A stretch of DNA of 64,000 nt from Vampirovibrionales bacterium (GTDB taxonomy: Bacteria; Cyanobacteriota; Vampirovibrionia; Vampirovibrionales; Vampirovibrionaceae), in NCBI GenBank assembly GCA_029866025.1, contig JARXAD010000001.1, positions 165,873 to 229,872 of the forward strand, written 5' to 3'. Both the position numbers and the translations under genes were made by a program. Positions within the stretch are counted from its first letter, which is position 1; each line of letters starts with the position of its first letter. This document shows positions 27,801 to 36,839 of this stretch, in pieces. Below the pieces are notes generated by a model, which was not told the origin of the DNA, ran no database searches, and saw only the letters and a program-made list of their open reading frames with translations.

Positions 27801-30800
27801 ATGTCGAATATTTCCAATGTGTCGTCGAATGCATCGGCTTTTAGTGCCAAAAGCATTCGTAAAGAGTTAACCAAAGAACAAAACGAAGCCCTGAGAGAAA
27901 TGTCGAAAAATACCGTGCATGGCGATGCCGATTTGGCTGCTCAGTTGGCTGTTTTGAGTGTTTTGGAATTTAACACCCTGGCCGGCACCAGCAGTGCCGA
28001 TACAGAAACCATTACGATTAACAACGATACCAGCGTTTCGATGAAAGAGAAAAAAGGCACCCTGGACAAAATAAAAGAAGTTTTTGAAAAATTTAAAAGC
28101 AACGTGCAACTGGCTAAAGACGAAATTAAGCTGGTTAAAACCTTTATTAAAGACTTGCAATCGCCCGCCGACCGAAGCGATGAGCCCCCTGCCTTAATGG
28201 GCTTTACCCAAGAGGAATACGCTGCCGTTAAAGGTTCCAAGCGTATTCAAATGGAGAGCGGCGAAACCGACGAAAAACGCAAGTACGCCGTTATGACGGG
28301 TGTGGAAACGGGCTTTTTAGAAAGCCTTCGCAAAGATTTAAAATCGGGCCTGTTTAACATTAAAAACCCCAAAATTGGCGATTTTCAAGCCAAGGTCAAA
28401 GAATACGAAGGCAAGGCCAACAAATCCACCGAAGATTATGAAAAACTGTTGGGCTACCGCTACATTGTGGACAATTGGACGGAGATGAACAAGTCCGGCG
28501 GCAAGGCTAACCTGAGCAAGGCTAACCTGAAGAACTTGGACAAACAGGGCGGTAAAGACGGCTTTGTGACCTTGGGCGATATTGACGCCTCGAAAGGGCA
28601 AAAGCAGGGTTACCACTCGCGTAAGGTAACGGGTATTGTTACCGCTGCCGTGGTGGGTACTGCAATAACCGTGTTAACGGGGGGTGCCTTGGGCCCTGTG
28701 GCGGCCGGTGCCATTGGTGCCGCTGCTGGTTCAGTAGCTTCTAGCGCTATTCAAAAAAAGACCTTTAAAGAAGCGGCCAAAGAGGCGGCCTTGGCTGCCG
28801 CCTTAGGGGCGGTGGGCGGTGTTGCGGCACAAGGTGCTGGAGCGGCGGCTAGTGGGTTAACCAGCAAAATGTCAAGCGAAGTGGCCAAAGCGGCCATTAA
28901 GCAAGGGGCGTCTGCTGCGGCACGCAGTGCCAGCACCACTGTTATTAACGACGTTGCCGATGACGGCAAACTAAACAACCGTAAAGGCTACTTAAAGCAA
29001 ATAGGCATTGGCGCCGTAACGGGTGCTGCTGCCAGCGGCCTAGGCGCTGGCCTGGGCGATTTTGGAGCCACGGTTGTGGGTAAATCCATTGAGCGAGGTG
29101 CCCAGCAAGGCATGGATTATGCCGCCAAGGACCTAACCGATGGCAAGAAAGGCTTTGATGAAAAAGCCCTACTGGGCGCTTTTGCCGGAGGCGTGGTGAG
29201 TGGTGCTGTAGAGCAAGGGGCCCAAGCCGTGGGTAACCATGTAGGACCTGAAACCCGCTTTGGCAATAGCCCTGTGGGCGAGACGGTAAAGGCAGGGTTG
29301 GGCGGATTGGCGGCCGGTGCTGCTGGCGAATTGACCAACCAGGTTATTTCTCGCAAAAAAGGCCAACGCGACACGGAGAGCATTTTAAACAGTGCGCTGG
29401 GTAGCATGCAATCCAACGCGGTGGCGGCCCATCAAGAGTCTCGTGCCGAGCGTAAAGCGAAGCAAGAACGTGAAGCCCAATTGGCAGCATTACTGAGTGC
29501 TAAACCCGGTGGTGAGGCCTCTGCAGATGAAGCACCTTGGAGAACTCTCTTAGACGGTGAAATGACCGAAACCTCTGCCGAGGCTGGCCCTGACGATCCA
29601 ATTGTTCCCAAAAGCAAACTTATCAAATTGGATGACAATGGAGAACCCTACCTAGACAGCAATGCTGGAACTGCGACTAAAGCAGACTGGGAAGAATTAC
29701 GTGCCTTAGGTAAGGAGTATAAAGCACGCAAGCAAGCCGCCAAGGCAAAGGCTGCTGCCGCAAACCCTGCTACAACCAAGGCTGCCTCTAGCGCTCCCGT
29801 TGCTACAACCACTAATGTCTCTAACGCCGTCGTTAACACTCCCAATGTTCCAGCTAAGCCTGTAGCCTCCACTACCCCTGCTGCGAAACCAGCAGCGGTC
29901 GAGTCAAAAGATTACTGGGACATGAGTAAACGGCAACGGCGCCAATTGGATAGAGCTGATCGCAAGGCGAAAAAATATGCCTACGAGGAGGCAATGTTTT
30001 GGGACCCAAATCAAACTGAGATAGCTCCCCCTGAAAAAACTGGCATTCTAACCCGCGTTTCGGATAAGGTTGTTAATACCTATAACCGTGCGACCAAAGG
30101 CGACGTTACTTATGGTAATGATGGAACGGCATATTACGACCGCAGCACTACCTGGGTAAAGCAAGCCAAACGTGGTATTGGCAACGCCGCCCACGCCGTG
30201 GGTAACGGCATCGAAAAAGCCTACGACCGCGTTGTTAACGGTAAAGTGGTTACAGATGCCAATGGCAATGTCGTAAAGGATGGCTGGGGTGACCCTGTTC
30301 GCAAGCGCCCTATTATCGACCGCATTACCAAAGGCACAGTGGTTACAGATGCCCAAGGCAACATCCAGACGGATGACAACGACAACCCTGTTTACACTCG
30401 CCCAATGGTAGACGGTTTCAAAAAAGTCTACAGCCGCGTTGTTAACGGTAAAGTGGTTACAGATGCCAATGGCAATGTCGTAAAGGATGGCTGGGGTGAC
30501 CCTGTTCGCAAGCGCCCTATTATCGACCGCATTAGCAAAGGCAAGTACGATCCAGAGTATGAATCCTACAGTCGCCCAATGGTAGACGGTTTCAAAAAAG
30601 TCTACAGCCGCGTTGTTAACGGTAAAGACGTTAGTGGTGAATCTGAAATTACCACCTACGAGCGTCCTCTCCTTGACAAAGCTCACAACGTAGGTCAGTA
30701 CATTCTCCACCCTTTTAAGGCGGAAAAACGTGACCTGCGGAACCCATACGTTACTCAAACCCTTAGCAAATCTCCCCAAACAAAAACAGGCAATTTTGTT

Positions 30801-31175
30801 GCCGATGGATCAACCAATGGCAAAGCCGTTTTAAACGGTAGTAAGAAATCGGGTAATGCTGTTGTATCGGGTGCCACTAGTGGCCAAATCGGTATCAATA
30901 CCGGTCGTGCTGCAGCAAATGCTTTCACTGCTCAGTATACAATCTATGATAACCTACCCTTTGAAGAAGCATTTGAGGCCGCCCGAAAAAAACGGATTAG
31001 CGATATGCACACCACCACAACGTACAACGGAGTCGATGCGTTTCCTTGGCACGTGGGTGAAAACCCAAAAAACCCCAGTGGGTGGTACAATCTTCGTCGC
31101 AAAGATGAGGACGACCTTACGTATCAATCTCTTTTCCTGAACTATGAGCCTTTAGAAACAAACAAAGCAAAGTAG
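27801..31175 (+). CDS. 1124-residue repeat protein with Gly/Ala-rich hydrophobic core
   Basis: No known family is recognised. In order: a helical, Lys-rich N-terminus with possible coiled coils (residues 1-240); an EF-hand-like loop around DKQGGKDGFVTLGDID at about 255; a glycine-zipper-like hydrophobic core from about 275 to 520 with many GAAAG/GVVSGA patterns that could form membrane hairpins; an Ala/Thr/Pro linker; and a C-terminal part with tandem repeats of the pattern RVVNGKVVTDANGNVVKDG followed by PIIDRI. The repeats are near identical at DNA level. The layout recalls large surface or toxin-like proteins, but no toxin domain is visible. The gene is alone, with its own terminator at 31234. 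Confidence 0.8.
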   Translation: MSNISNVSSNASAFSAKSIRKELTKEQNEALREMSKNTVHGDADLAAQLAVLSVLEFNTLAGTSSADTETITINNDTSVSMKEKKGTLDKIKEVFEKFKSNVQLAKDEIKLVKTFIKDLQSPADRSDEPPALMGFTQEEYAAVKGSKRIQMESGETDEKRKYAVMTGVETGFLESLRKDLKSGLFNIKNPKIGDFQAKVKEYEGKANKSTEDYEKLLGYRYIVDNWTEMNKSGGKANLSKANLKNLDKQGGKDGFVTLGDIDASKGQKQGYHSRKVTGIVTAAVVGTAITVLTGGALGPVAAGAIGAAAGSVASSAIQKKTFKEAAKEAALAAALGAVGGVAAQGAGAAASGLTSKMSSEVAKAAIKQGASAAARSASTTVINDVADDGKLNNRKGYLKQIGIGAVTGAAASGLGAGLGDFGATVVGKSIERGAQQGMDYAAKDLTDGKKGFDEKALLGAFAGGVVSGAVEQGAQAVGNHVGPETRFGNSPVGETVKAGLGGLAAGAAGELTNQVISRKKGQRDTESILNSALGSMQSNAVAAHQESRAERKAKQEREAQLAALLSAKPGGEASADEAPWRTLLDGEMTETSAEAGPDDPIVPKSKLIKLDDNGEPYLDSNAGTATKADWEELRALGKEYKARKQAAKAKAAAANPATTKAASSAPVATTTNVSNAVVNTPNVPAKPVASTTPAAKPAAVESKDYWDMSKRQRRQLDRADRKAKKYAYEEAMFWDPNQTEIAPPEKTGILTRVSDKVVNTYNRATKGDVTYGNDGTAYYDRSTTWVKQAKRGIGNAAHAVGNGIEKAYDRVVNGKVVTDANGNVVKDGWGDPVRKRPIIDRITKGTVVTDAQGNIQTDDNDNPVYTRPMVDGFKKVYSRVVNGKVVTDANGNVVKDGWGDPVRKRPIIDRISKGKYDPEYESYSRPMVDGFKKVYSRVVNGKDVSGESEITTYERPLLDKAHNVGQYILHPFKAEKRDLRNPYVTQTLSKSPQTKTGNFVADGSTNGKAVLNGSKKSGNAVVSGATSGQIGINTGRAAANAFTAQYTIYDNLPFEEAFEAARKKRISDMHTTTTYNGVDAFPWHVGENPKNPSGWYNLRRKDEDDLTYQSLFLNYEPLETNKAK
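30227..30627 (+). repeat. tandem in-frame DNA duplications
   Basis: A 101-bp stretch at 30227-30327 recurs without a mismatch at 30434-30534 (offset 207 bp, 69 codons). A second exact repeat of 56 bp occurs at 30398-30453 and 30572-30627 (offset 174 bp, 58 codons). Both offsets are multiples of three, so reading frame is kept. The lack of silent differences implies recent duplication or gene conversion. Confidence 0.95.
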
Positions 31176-31233
31176 TCAGTTTGTCTGAGTTAAGCCCTAA
31201 AAGCTTAACTTCATCCAACTTACTCAACCAAAG

Positions 31234-31266
31234 AGCCATCCGCACCCCGCGGGTGGCTTTTTTGGG
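31234..31266 (+). terminator. rho-independent terminator
   Basis: AGCCATCCGC pairs with GCGGGTGGCT (one G-U) across the loop ACCCC and is followed by a run of T. It ends the 27801-31175 transcript. Confidence 0.9.
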
Positions 31267-31410
31267 GTGTGGTTTCTTTCTCGCTAAACAGCTCGCCAAT
31301 ATACGTGTGTCTCAGTTAGCCTTTTTTTTGCTGTTTTTATCTCACGGTCAAACAAAGCGGTTGGTGTGTCTCTCTGGGGGTTTTTCTTGCTCTCAGGCTT
31401 TTTTAAAATA

Positions 31411-31483
31411 TACCCCGTAGGGGAGTCGAACCCCTGTCGCCTCCGTGAAAGGGAGGTGTCCTAGGCCACTAGACGAACGGGGC
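31411..31483 (-). tRNA. tRNA-Glu (anticodon TTC)
   Basis: Read on the minus strand, a 73-nt cloverleaf begins GCCCCGTTCGTCTAGTGG and ends with the T-arm GGGGTTCGACTCCCC and an acceptor strand ACGGGGT plus discriminator A. The anticodon loop CTTTCAC gives anticodon TTC. The first acceptor pair is G-U. The terminal CCA is not encoded. The gene stands alone between the repeat protein and the atp operon. Confidence 0.95.
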
Positions 31484-31598
31484 AAAATCGATCATCTGAG
31501 AAGACTATACAGCCTACTGAAATCACCCCCTCGGGGTCAAGGGCTCGGCCAAACAATTCTTTTTAGTCCTATGGCCTTGTGCACCACTGGGCTGTGCT

Positions 31599-31865
31599 AT
31601 GGTGCTGTGTATGGAGTATGCCATTCAATTGCTAGTGCCCTTATTGCTAGGCCTGTGGGGAGGGCAAGCCTTGGCGCAGTGGTTGGCCGCTCATCAGGGT
31701 GGCCGCTACGACTGGATAACCATTGTAGGCTGCTTGCTGGGGTTTAGCATGGGTTTGGCCATGATGTATCAGCGTTTGGTGATGTTTGGTGAAAAAACAT
31801 CGCCCTCTAAAACCCTCCACCCACGTCCTCCTAAAGAGGAGAAGGGTAGCGACGATGTTAACTAG
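31599..31865 (+). CDS. atpZ: AtpZ-like F0F1 ATP synthase accessory protein
   Basis: The 88-residue protein has two membrane helices (about YAIQLLVPLLLGLWGGQAL and ITIVGCLLGFSMGLAMMYQ) separated by a short loop, and a charged C-terminal tail. This is the AtpZ/AtpQ pattern, in which the second helix is Gly-rich and ends in a Tyr-containing segment. Its place as first gene of the atp operon agrees. It is thought to help assembly or cation homeostasis with AtpI. An ATG at 31611 is an alternative start. The 3' end overlaps atpI. Confidence 0.65.
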   Translation: MVLCMEYAIQLLVPLLLGLWGGQALAQWLAAHQGGRYDWITIVGCLLGFSMGLAMMYQRLVMFGEKTSPSKTLHPRPPKEEKGSDDVN

Positions 31866-32241
31866 TGGCTTCCTCCCATGCGTTGGAGGTATTGTGCTGG
31901 GCATTGGCTACGCAGCCACTGTACCCTTGGGCGTCGCGCAAGCCCACACCATGGCCCCTGGTCAACAACCGCTTGCCGGCAATACCGACCCTGATAACGC
32001 TGCAGTCAATGCCAAGCATATCGCTAAACAGGCGTACCGTGTGGCCACCCTTAGCTTGGTTCGCTTTATTGCCACTGCTGCTGTGCTGGTAGGGTTGGGG
32101 CAAGCAACGGCCAGCCCGGCAAGTAACAGCGTTGCCCAAGCGGGATGGGCCACATTGGGGTTTGTGGTGGGTTTGATGGTTAGCTTTGGCGTCCTGATGG
32201 TGCGTTCCACAACCCAAGGGCGCCGTAGGCCGAAACCTTGA
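31855..32241 (+). CDS. atpI: AtpI-like ATP synthase protein I
   Basis: The 128-residue protein has a basic C-terminus and three to four hydrophobic stretches (LPCVGGIVLGIGYAA, LSLVRFIATAAVLVGLG, WATLGFVVGLMVSFGVLMV). It lies between AtpZ and subunit a, the usual place of AtpI, which helps assemble the c-ring. Sequence identity to AtpI cannot be shown by eye, so the call rests on position and topology. The start ATG at 31855 has a strong Shine-Dalgarno (GAGGAGAAGG) inside the end of atpZ and overlaps that gene by 11 bp. Confidence 0.55.
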   Translation: MLTSGFLPCVGGIVLGIGYAATVPLGVAQAHTMAPGQQPLAGNTDPDNAAVNAKHIAKQAYRVATLSLVRFIATAAVLVGLGQATASPASNSVAQAGWATLGFVVGLMVSFGVLMVRSTTQGRRRPKP

Positions 32242-32355
32242 CGGTGGAGCTGCTTGGGCTACAGTAAGAGGGATTGACGCTGCTGACAGGTGAATGCCTG
32301 TTTAAGTTGGTTCGCGGCAGCATCCCAAGTTTTCTTTTTTAAGGGTGGTTTTTTT

Positions 32356-33075
32356 ATGGAACATTTTTGGCAGGTGTCTTTTGGAAATGGGCTGACGGTT
32401 CATGCCAATACTGTATTAATGGCCTGGATTGCAATGGGGCTGTTAATTGGTTTGGGATGGCTGGCGACGCGTCAATTGGCGGTCATTCCTACCACGCGTC
32501 AGACGGCAGGGGAATTTTTCTACGATTTTTGCCGCAGCATTACCATGTGCACCGCAGGCCCGCGCGGTGATGGCTATTTGTTCTTTGTTGGGTCACTGTT
32601 TTTGTTTATTCTCACCTGCAACTTAATGGGCCAGTTGCCTCTTAAGCTGTTTGGGCCTTTGTTGCCTCATGGTGAGTTGATGGCCGCTACGGCAGATATT
32701 AACACCACCGCTGCTTTGGCCATTATTAGTTTGGTAATGTACATTGCGTTGGCCATTAAGCGGACGGGCATTAAAGGATTTGTTAGCCACCATTTGCAGC
32801 CCCATTGGTTGTTTTTGCCCATGAACTTGCTGGAGCACATTACCCGCCCGGCATCCCTTCTCATCCGGCTGTACTTTAATATTTTGGTGGGCGAAATTCT
32901 TTCGGGTCTGGCCATGTCCATATCACCCTATGTGCTGCCCAGTGCCGTTATTTTCTTAGAACTGTTTGTGGCGGTGGTTCAGGCGTACATTTTTGCTATT
33001 TTGTCGGCGGTGTATGTGGGCCTGATGACGGAAGTGCATGACGACCACCATGCCGACGACGCTCACGCTCATTAA
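32356..33075 (+). CDS. atpB: ATP synthase subunit a
   Basis: Subunit a forms the two proton half-channels against the c-ring. The 239-residue product has five to six membrane helices. The essential Arg lies in RPASLLIRLYFNILVGE, matching the family segment SL.LRLFGNI.AGE. The C-terminal helix segment FLELFVAVVQAYIFAILSAVY is typical. A His/Asp-rich tail (HDDHHADDAHAH) follows, which could bind metals. The ATG at 32356 starts the natural N-terminus; a GTG at 32290 would add 22 unlikely residues. Confidence 0.95.
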   Translation: MEHFWQVSFGNGLTVHANTVLMAWIAMGLLIGLGWLATRQLAVIPTTRQTAGEFFYDFCRSITMCTAGPRGDGYLFFVGSLFLFILTCNLMGQLPLKLFGPLLPHGELMAATADINTTAALAIISLVMYIALAIKRTGIKGFVSHHLQPHWLFLPMNLLEHITRPASLLIRLYFNILVGEILSGLAMSISPYVLPSAVIFLELFVAVVQAYIFAILSAVYVGLMTEVHDDHHADDAHAH

Positions 33076-33079
33076 TAGA

Positions 33080-33104
33080 AAAAAGGGGCCGTTGCCCCCT
33101 TTGG
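33080..33104 (+). other. intercistronic hairpin between atpB and atpE
   Basis: AAAGGGGC and GCCCCCTTT can pair with one bulged base across a CGTT loop, right after the atpB stop. No immediate U-run follows. It may be a processing or stability element upstream of the atpE cistron. Confidence 0.45.
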
Positions 33105-33200
33105 ATCTTGGCTTTCTTTTTGTTACAGTGCCTCTACTCGTTGGTATCCCTCGATTTTTGTTTTGTTTAAGTGTTGTCGTTCTTTACAGGAGTATTTCAC

Positions 33201-33437
33201 ATGGATGTTGCCGCCGCCGCAATGATCAGCGTTCCTTTGGCTGTTGGCTTGGCCAGCATTGGTCCTGCTATTGGTATTGGTATGATGGCCAGCCACTATT
33301 TTGATAGCGTGGCTCGTCAGCCTGAAGTGCAAGGTGCCATCACCCCTCAATTCTTTATCACCTTGGGTGTTGTGGAATTGTTGGGTTTGTTTGGCTTCGT
33401 GGCCTTCTACTTGGTGTTTAGCAAAATTACCTTCTAA
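33201..33437 (+). CDS. atpE: ATP synthase subunit c
   Basis: The 78-residue proteolipid forms the rotor ring. Two helices are joined by the conserved polar loop with RQPE. The ion-carrying Glu is in helix 2, in ITLGVVELLGLFGFV. The residue after it is Leu rather than Ser/Thr, and helix 1 lacks the Gln of Na+-type rings (GPAIGIGMMAS where many have GPGIGQG), so proton use is likely. The ATG at 33201 follows AGGAG at ideal spacing. Hairpins lie on both sides of the cistron. Confidence 0.96.
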   Translation: MDVAAAAMISVPLAVGLASIGPAIGIGMMASHYFDSVARQPEVQGAITPQFFITLGVVELLGLFGFVAFYLVFSKITF

Positions 33438-33460
33438 GCTTTCACCTGCTTCATGAGACT

Positions 33461-33489
33461 CAGGGCCAAAGTGTTTGCTTTGGCCTCTG
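33461..33489 (+). other. hairpin downstream of atpE
   Basis: GGCCAAAG and CTTTGGCC pair perfectly across a 6-base loop, extended by CAG/CTG. There is no U-tract. It lies 24 bp after the atpE stop and could protect the 3' end of a processed atpE mRNA or partly terminate transcription. Confidence 0.55.
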
Positions 33490-33550
33490 AATCCCTTCTC
33501 GCCTCTTCAATCTATCGTTAAGTGTTTTTGCCAATCATAAGGTGTTTGCT

Positions 33551-33988
33551 ATGGAGTTTGATGCGACGTTTTGGGTTGTTATGGCCAGCTTCTTCCTGTT
33601 TATGGGGGTAATGCGCCAAGTCTATTTTGAGCCCATTCGTGCCATTCAAGCCTTGCGCTCCCACAAACAAACGGAAGCCCAACAGTTGGCTTCTCACTAT
33701 GCCCAATCGGCCCAAGCACTAGAATTATCCTATCAACAATCACTGCAGGCCGCTCGCCAGCAGTCTCAGCAAATGATAGCTGAACGTCGTCGTCAAGCAG
33801 TGGCCCAATCCGCCGAACGCCTTCAGACAGCTCGCAACGACTCTACCCAAAAGCTGGTGGCTTACAGCGCCCGATTACAGCAGCACTCCAATGCTTTATA
33901 TGACGAATTGGTACCGGAGCGCTCTGCGTGGGCGGATCAGTTGGTTCAGCGCTTAACGGCCAATGCCAAAACCCCTTCTCTGGTTTAA
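33551..33988 (+). CDS. atpF': ATP synthase subunit b'
   Basis: The 145-residue peripheral-stalk subunit has one N-terminal membrane helix (FWVVMASFFLFMGVMRQVYF, with the typical Pro just after it in EPIRAIQAL) and a long polar helix rich in Ala, Gln, Arg and Glu. Its position between c and a second b-type subunit fits b', found in Cyanobacteria, chloroplasts and some other bacteria. The ATG at 33551 follows AAGGTG; an in-frame GTG at 33542 is less likely. Confidence 0.88.
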   Translation: MEFDATFWVVMASFFLFMGVMRQVYFEPIRAIQALRSHKQTEAQQLASHYAQSAQALELSYQQSLQAARQQSQQMIAERRRQAVAQSAERLQTARNDSTQKLVAYSARLQQHSNALYDELVPERSAWADQLVQRLTANAKTPSLV

Positions 33989-34047
33989 CTGGTTTATTTT
34001 CTCGTTTTATTTTTTAATCACTACCCACCTTGGGTTTGGAACGATTT

Positions 34048-34662
34048 ATGCCTTACACCCCACCTTCTGACGCACCGCCCACCGAATCTTCTGAACCTAC
34101 GACCACCTCTCATGAAGGAACGGCCCATCACGGACCGACTCCCTACTCGTATGATTGGTGGGTGCACAGCAATGTGTTTAACATTGCCTTGGTGGCCGTT
34201 ATTTTGTTTGTGGTGGTTCAAAAAACAGGGCTGTACACAATCTTTTCCTCCAAACGCCAATCCGTGGCCGATGAAATCAATACCGTGTATGCGGCCCGTG
34301 ATAAAGCCGCTGCCGAATTAAAAATGATGGAAACCCGCACCGCCAATTTAAATACAGAAATTGAATCCATTTTGGCGCAGGCCAAGAGTGCTGCTGAAGA
34401 CATGAGTCAAAAAATAGTAGCGGATGCCCAGGCTGAGGCCGAAGCCATTGTTATTCGTACTCAGGCTCAAATGGCCCAAGAAGAGCGGCAGTTGCTGACC
34501 CAGTTGCAAGCCAAGCTCATGGAAGAATCCGTTGCAGCAGCCAAAGACGCCTTGGGCAAGTTGTCGGCTTCGTCGCAAGAAGCCTCGGTGTTTGCCTTTG
34601 CCAAGGCCATTGAATCGGAACAACTACCCATGACGACATTGGTTGGAGGAAAACACTCATGA
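34048..34662 (+). CDS. atpF: ATP synthase subunit b
   Basis: The 204-residue subunit has a Pro/Thr/Ser-rich N-terminus of about 35 residues, one membrane helix (VFNIALVAVILFVVVQKTG) and a long heptad-rich stalk helix. Together with b' it would form a heterodimeric stator. The N-terminal extension is longer than in most bacteria. The ATG at 34048 is taken rather than the TTG at 34030. The stop overlaps atpH by 4 bp. Confidence 0.9.
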   Translation: MPYTPPSDAPPTESSEPTTTSHEGTAHHGPTPYSYDWWVHSNVFNIALVAVILFVVVQKTGLYTIFSSKRQSVADEINTVYAARDKAAAELKMMETRTANLNTEIESILAQAKSAAEDMSQKIVADAQAEAEAIVIRTQAQMAQEERQLLTQLQAKLMEESVAAAKDALGKLSASSQEASVFAFAKAIESEQLPMTTLVGGKHS

Positions 34663-35189
34663 ACACTGCCACCATTGCCAGCCGCTATGCCGATGCACTC
34701 TTTGGCTGGGCGACCGAAAACAACCAAGTCGCTTTGATTGGTGACGAATTGCAAGCCGTTTTGACCTTGGTGCAAGAGCCCGGTTTAAACCTGCTGCCTT
34801 ACTTGGCCGATCCCGCCATTCCTCACGATAAAAAATTGTCCCTCGTGTTTGAAGCCTTTGCTTCGGTGCAATCTCCCTTGCGTAACACCTTGGCCCTATT
34901 GGTCGAGCACCAACGCATGGATTCCTTGCCAAATGTGGTTACTCATTACCAGCAGTGTTTGGACACCTCTCAACGCCGCTTGCGTGGCACCTTAACCACA
35001 GCCTCGCCCGTGTCTTCAGCTGCGGTGGATGCCGTCACTCAAGCCATTAAAAAGCGCTTGGGTGCTGATGAAGTCTTTCTCGATACCACGGTGGATCCTT
35101 CTGTCTTGGGTGGCGCTTCGTTGCAAGTGGGGGATTTTCGCCTCGATGGCAGCTTTGCTTCTCAGCTGCAAACCCTTCGGGTGGGCTAG
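34659..35189 (+). CDS. atpH: ATP synthase subunit delta
   Basis: Delta connects the stator to the top of F1. The 176 residues start NTATIASRYADALFGWA, the usual N-terminal helix, and end with the conserved segment DPSVLGGASLQVGDFRLDGS followed by the last helix. The ATG overlaps the atpF stop (ATGA) and has a strong Shine-Dalgarno (GGAGGAAA). Confidence 0.94.
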   Translation: MNTATIASRYADALFGWATENNQVALIGDELQAVLTLVQEPGLNLLPYLADPAIPHDKKLSLVFEAFASVQSPLRNTLALLVEHQRMDSLPNVVTHYQQCLDTSQRRLRGTLTTASPVSSAAVDAVTQAIKKRLGADEVFLDTTVDPSVLGGASLQVGDFRLDGSFASQLQTLRVG

Positions 35190-35258
35190 TTTTTTGTTTT
35201 ACGGTGTTTTTGACTTTATTAATCTTGATAACTTTTTATTCTGAAAGGAACCAACCCC

Positions 35259-36782
35259 ATGTCTACCACTCTGCGCGCGGATGAAATTCGCTCCATCCTG
35301 AAAGAGCGCCTTGCGGACTTTGCACCCGCCTTGCAACTCAGCCAAATTGGCCGAGTCACCGAAGTAGGCGACGGGATTGTACGCATTTATGGCCTGCAAG
35401 GGGCTATGGCTGGTGAATTGCTGGCCTTTGATGATGGTTACGAGACCATGGGCATGGTACTGAACCTGGAAGAAGACAACGTGGGTGCCGTGGTGTTGGG
35501 CGAATTCGTCCACATTAAAGAAGGCCAAACCGTTCGTTCCACCGGTAAAATCGCCTCTGTGCCTGTGGGTCAAAGTCTCATTGGTCGTGTGGTGGATCCC
35601 TTGGGTCGCCCTCTCGATAACAAAGGCCCCATCGAAGCGGAAGGCTACCAACCCATTGAAAAAAAGGCTCCCGGCATTATTTCCCGTAAATCGGTGCACG
35701 AGCCGCTACAAACCGGCATTACTGCCATTGATGCCATGACCCCCATTGGTCGTGGGCAGCGGGAATTGATTATTGGCGACCGTCAAACGGGTAAAACCGC
35801 CATTGCTCTGGATGCTATCATCAATCAGAAAAACAACGATGTGATTTGTATTTATTGCGCCATTGGTCAAAAATCCAGCGCTGTGGCACAAATTGTAAAA
35901 ACCCTGGAAGACCACGGCGCCATGAGCAATACCCTCATCGTCACGGCGTCTGCCATTGACCCCGCCCCCCTTCAGTTCTTGGCGCCTTTTGCTGCGGTTG
36001 CCATGGGTGAATTCTTTATGGCCCAAGGCAAGCATGTACTGGTTGTGTACGATGACTTAACAAAACATGCATGGGCTTATCGCGCCATGAGCTTGTTGCT
36101 TCGCCGCCCACCGGGTCGCGAAGCCTATCCTGGGGACGTCTTCTACCTTCATAGCCGCTTGCTAGAGCGTGCTGCCAAACTGAGCGACGCACAAGGAGCG
36201 GGTAGCTTAACAGCCCTTCCCATTATTGAGACCCAAGCGGGTGACGTGTCGGCGTATATTCCCACCAACGTGATTTCCATCACCGATGGTCAAATTTTCT
36301 TGGAGTCGGATCTGTTTAACGCGGGTATGCGTCCTGCTATCAACGTGGGTATTTCGGTATCTCGCGTGGGTGGTGCCGCCCAAACCAAAGCCATTAAGTC
36401 GGTGGCTGGTAAGCTGCGTTTGGATTTAGCCCAATACCGCGAACTGGAAGCCTTTGCTCAGTTTGCTAGTGATTTGGACAAAGCCACTCAAAACCAGTTG
36501 TTGCGTGGCCAAAAATCCGTAGAAATTCTCAAACAGCCTCAGTACGCGCCCCTCAATGGTGCTCAACAGTACTCGTTGCTGTTTGGTGTAAACGCCGGTG
36601 TGTTGGATGAGATTCCCAACGGCAAAATCCAAGCCTTTAAGCAGCAGTGGTTTGAGTACCTGAGTGCTCAGTTGCCCGAGTTGGAAAAATCCATTAACGC
36701 CGGTAACAAACCCACCGATGACGAAAGTCAAAAAATGCTGGACGCCTTTAAAACCTTCTCCTCCAGCGTGTTTGCTGGTTAG
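35259..36782 (+). CDS. atpA: ATP synthase subunit alpha
   Basis: The non-catalytic nucleotide-binding subunit of F1, with the normal length of 507 residues. It has the N-terminal beta barrel ([16 protein letters not shown]), Walker [11 protein letters not shown], the Walker B region ending in [14 protein letters not shown], the Arg-finger segment [13 protein letters not shown] and the helical C-terminus. The Shine-Dalgarno is AAAGGAA. Confidence 0.97.
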   Translation: MSTTLRADEIRSILKERLADFAPALQLSQIGRVTEVGDGIVRIYGLQGAMAGELLAFDDGYETMGMVLNLEEDNVGAVVLGEFVHIKEGQTVRSTGKIASVPVGQSLIGRVVDPLGRPLDNKGPIEAEGYQPIEKKAPGIISRKSVHEPLQTGITAIDAMTPIGRGQRELIIGDRQTGKTAIALDAIINQKNNDVICIYCAIGQKSSAVAQIVKTLEDHGAMSNTLIVTASAIDPAPLQFLAPFAAVAMGEFFMAQGKHVLVVYDDLTKHAWAYRAMSLLLRRPPGREAYPGDVFYLHSRLLERAAKLSDAQGAGSLTALPIIETQAGDVSAYIPTNVISITDGQIFLESDLFNAGMRPAINVGISVSRVGGAAQTKAIKSVAGKLRLDLAQYRELEAFAQFASDLDKATQNQLLRGQKSVEILKQPQYAPLNGAQQYSLLFGVNAGVLDEIPNGKIQAFKQQWFEYLSAQLPELEKSINAGNKPTDDESQKMLDAFKTFSSSVFAG

Positions 36783-36839
36783 TCGCTCCTTTTCTTTTCC
36801 TTGTCGTAACACTCGTTTCTTCGAAAGAGGATTTGCCTC

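Noticed and set aside
30048..30779. 243-codon minus-strand frame inside the repeat protein gene
   Set aside because: It arises from antisense of the duplicated coding repeats; the plus-strand frame covers it fully with better context.
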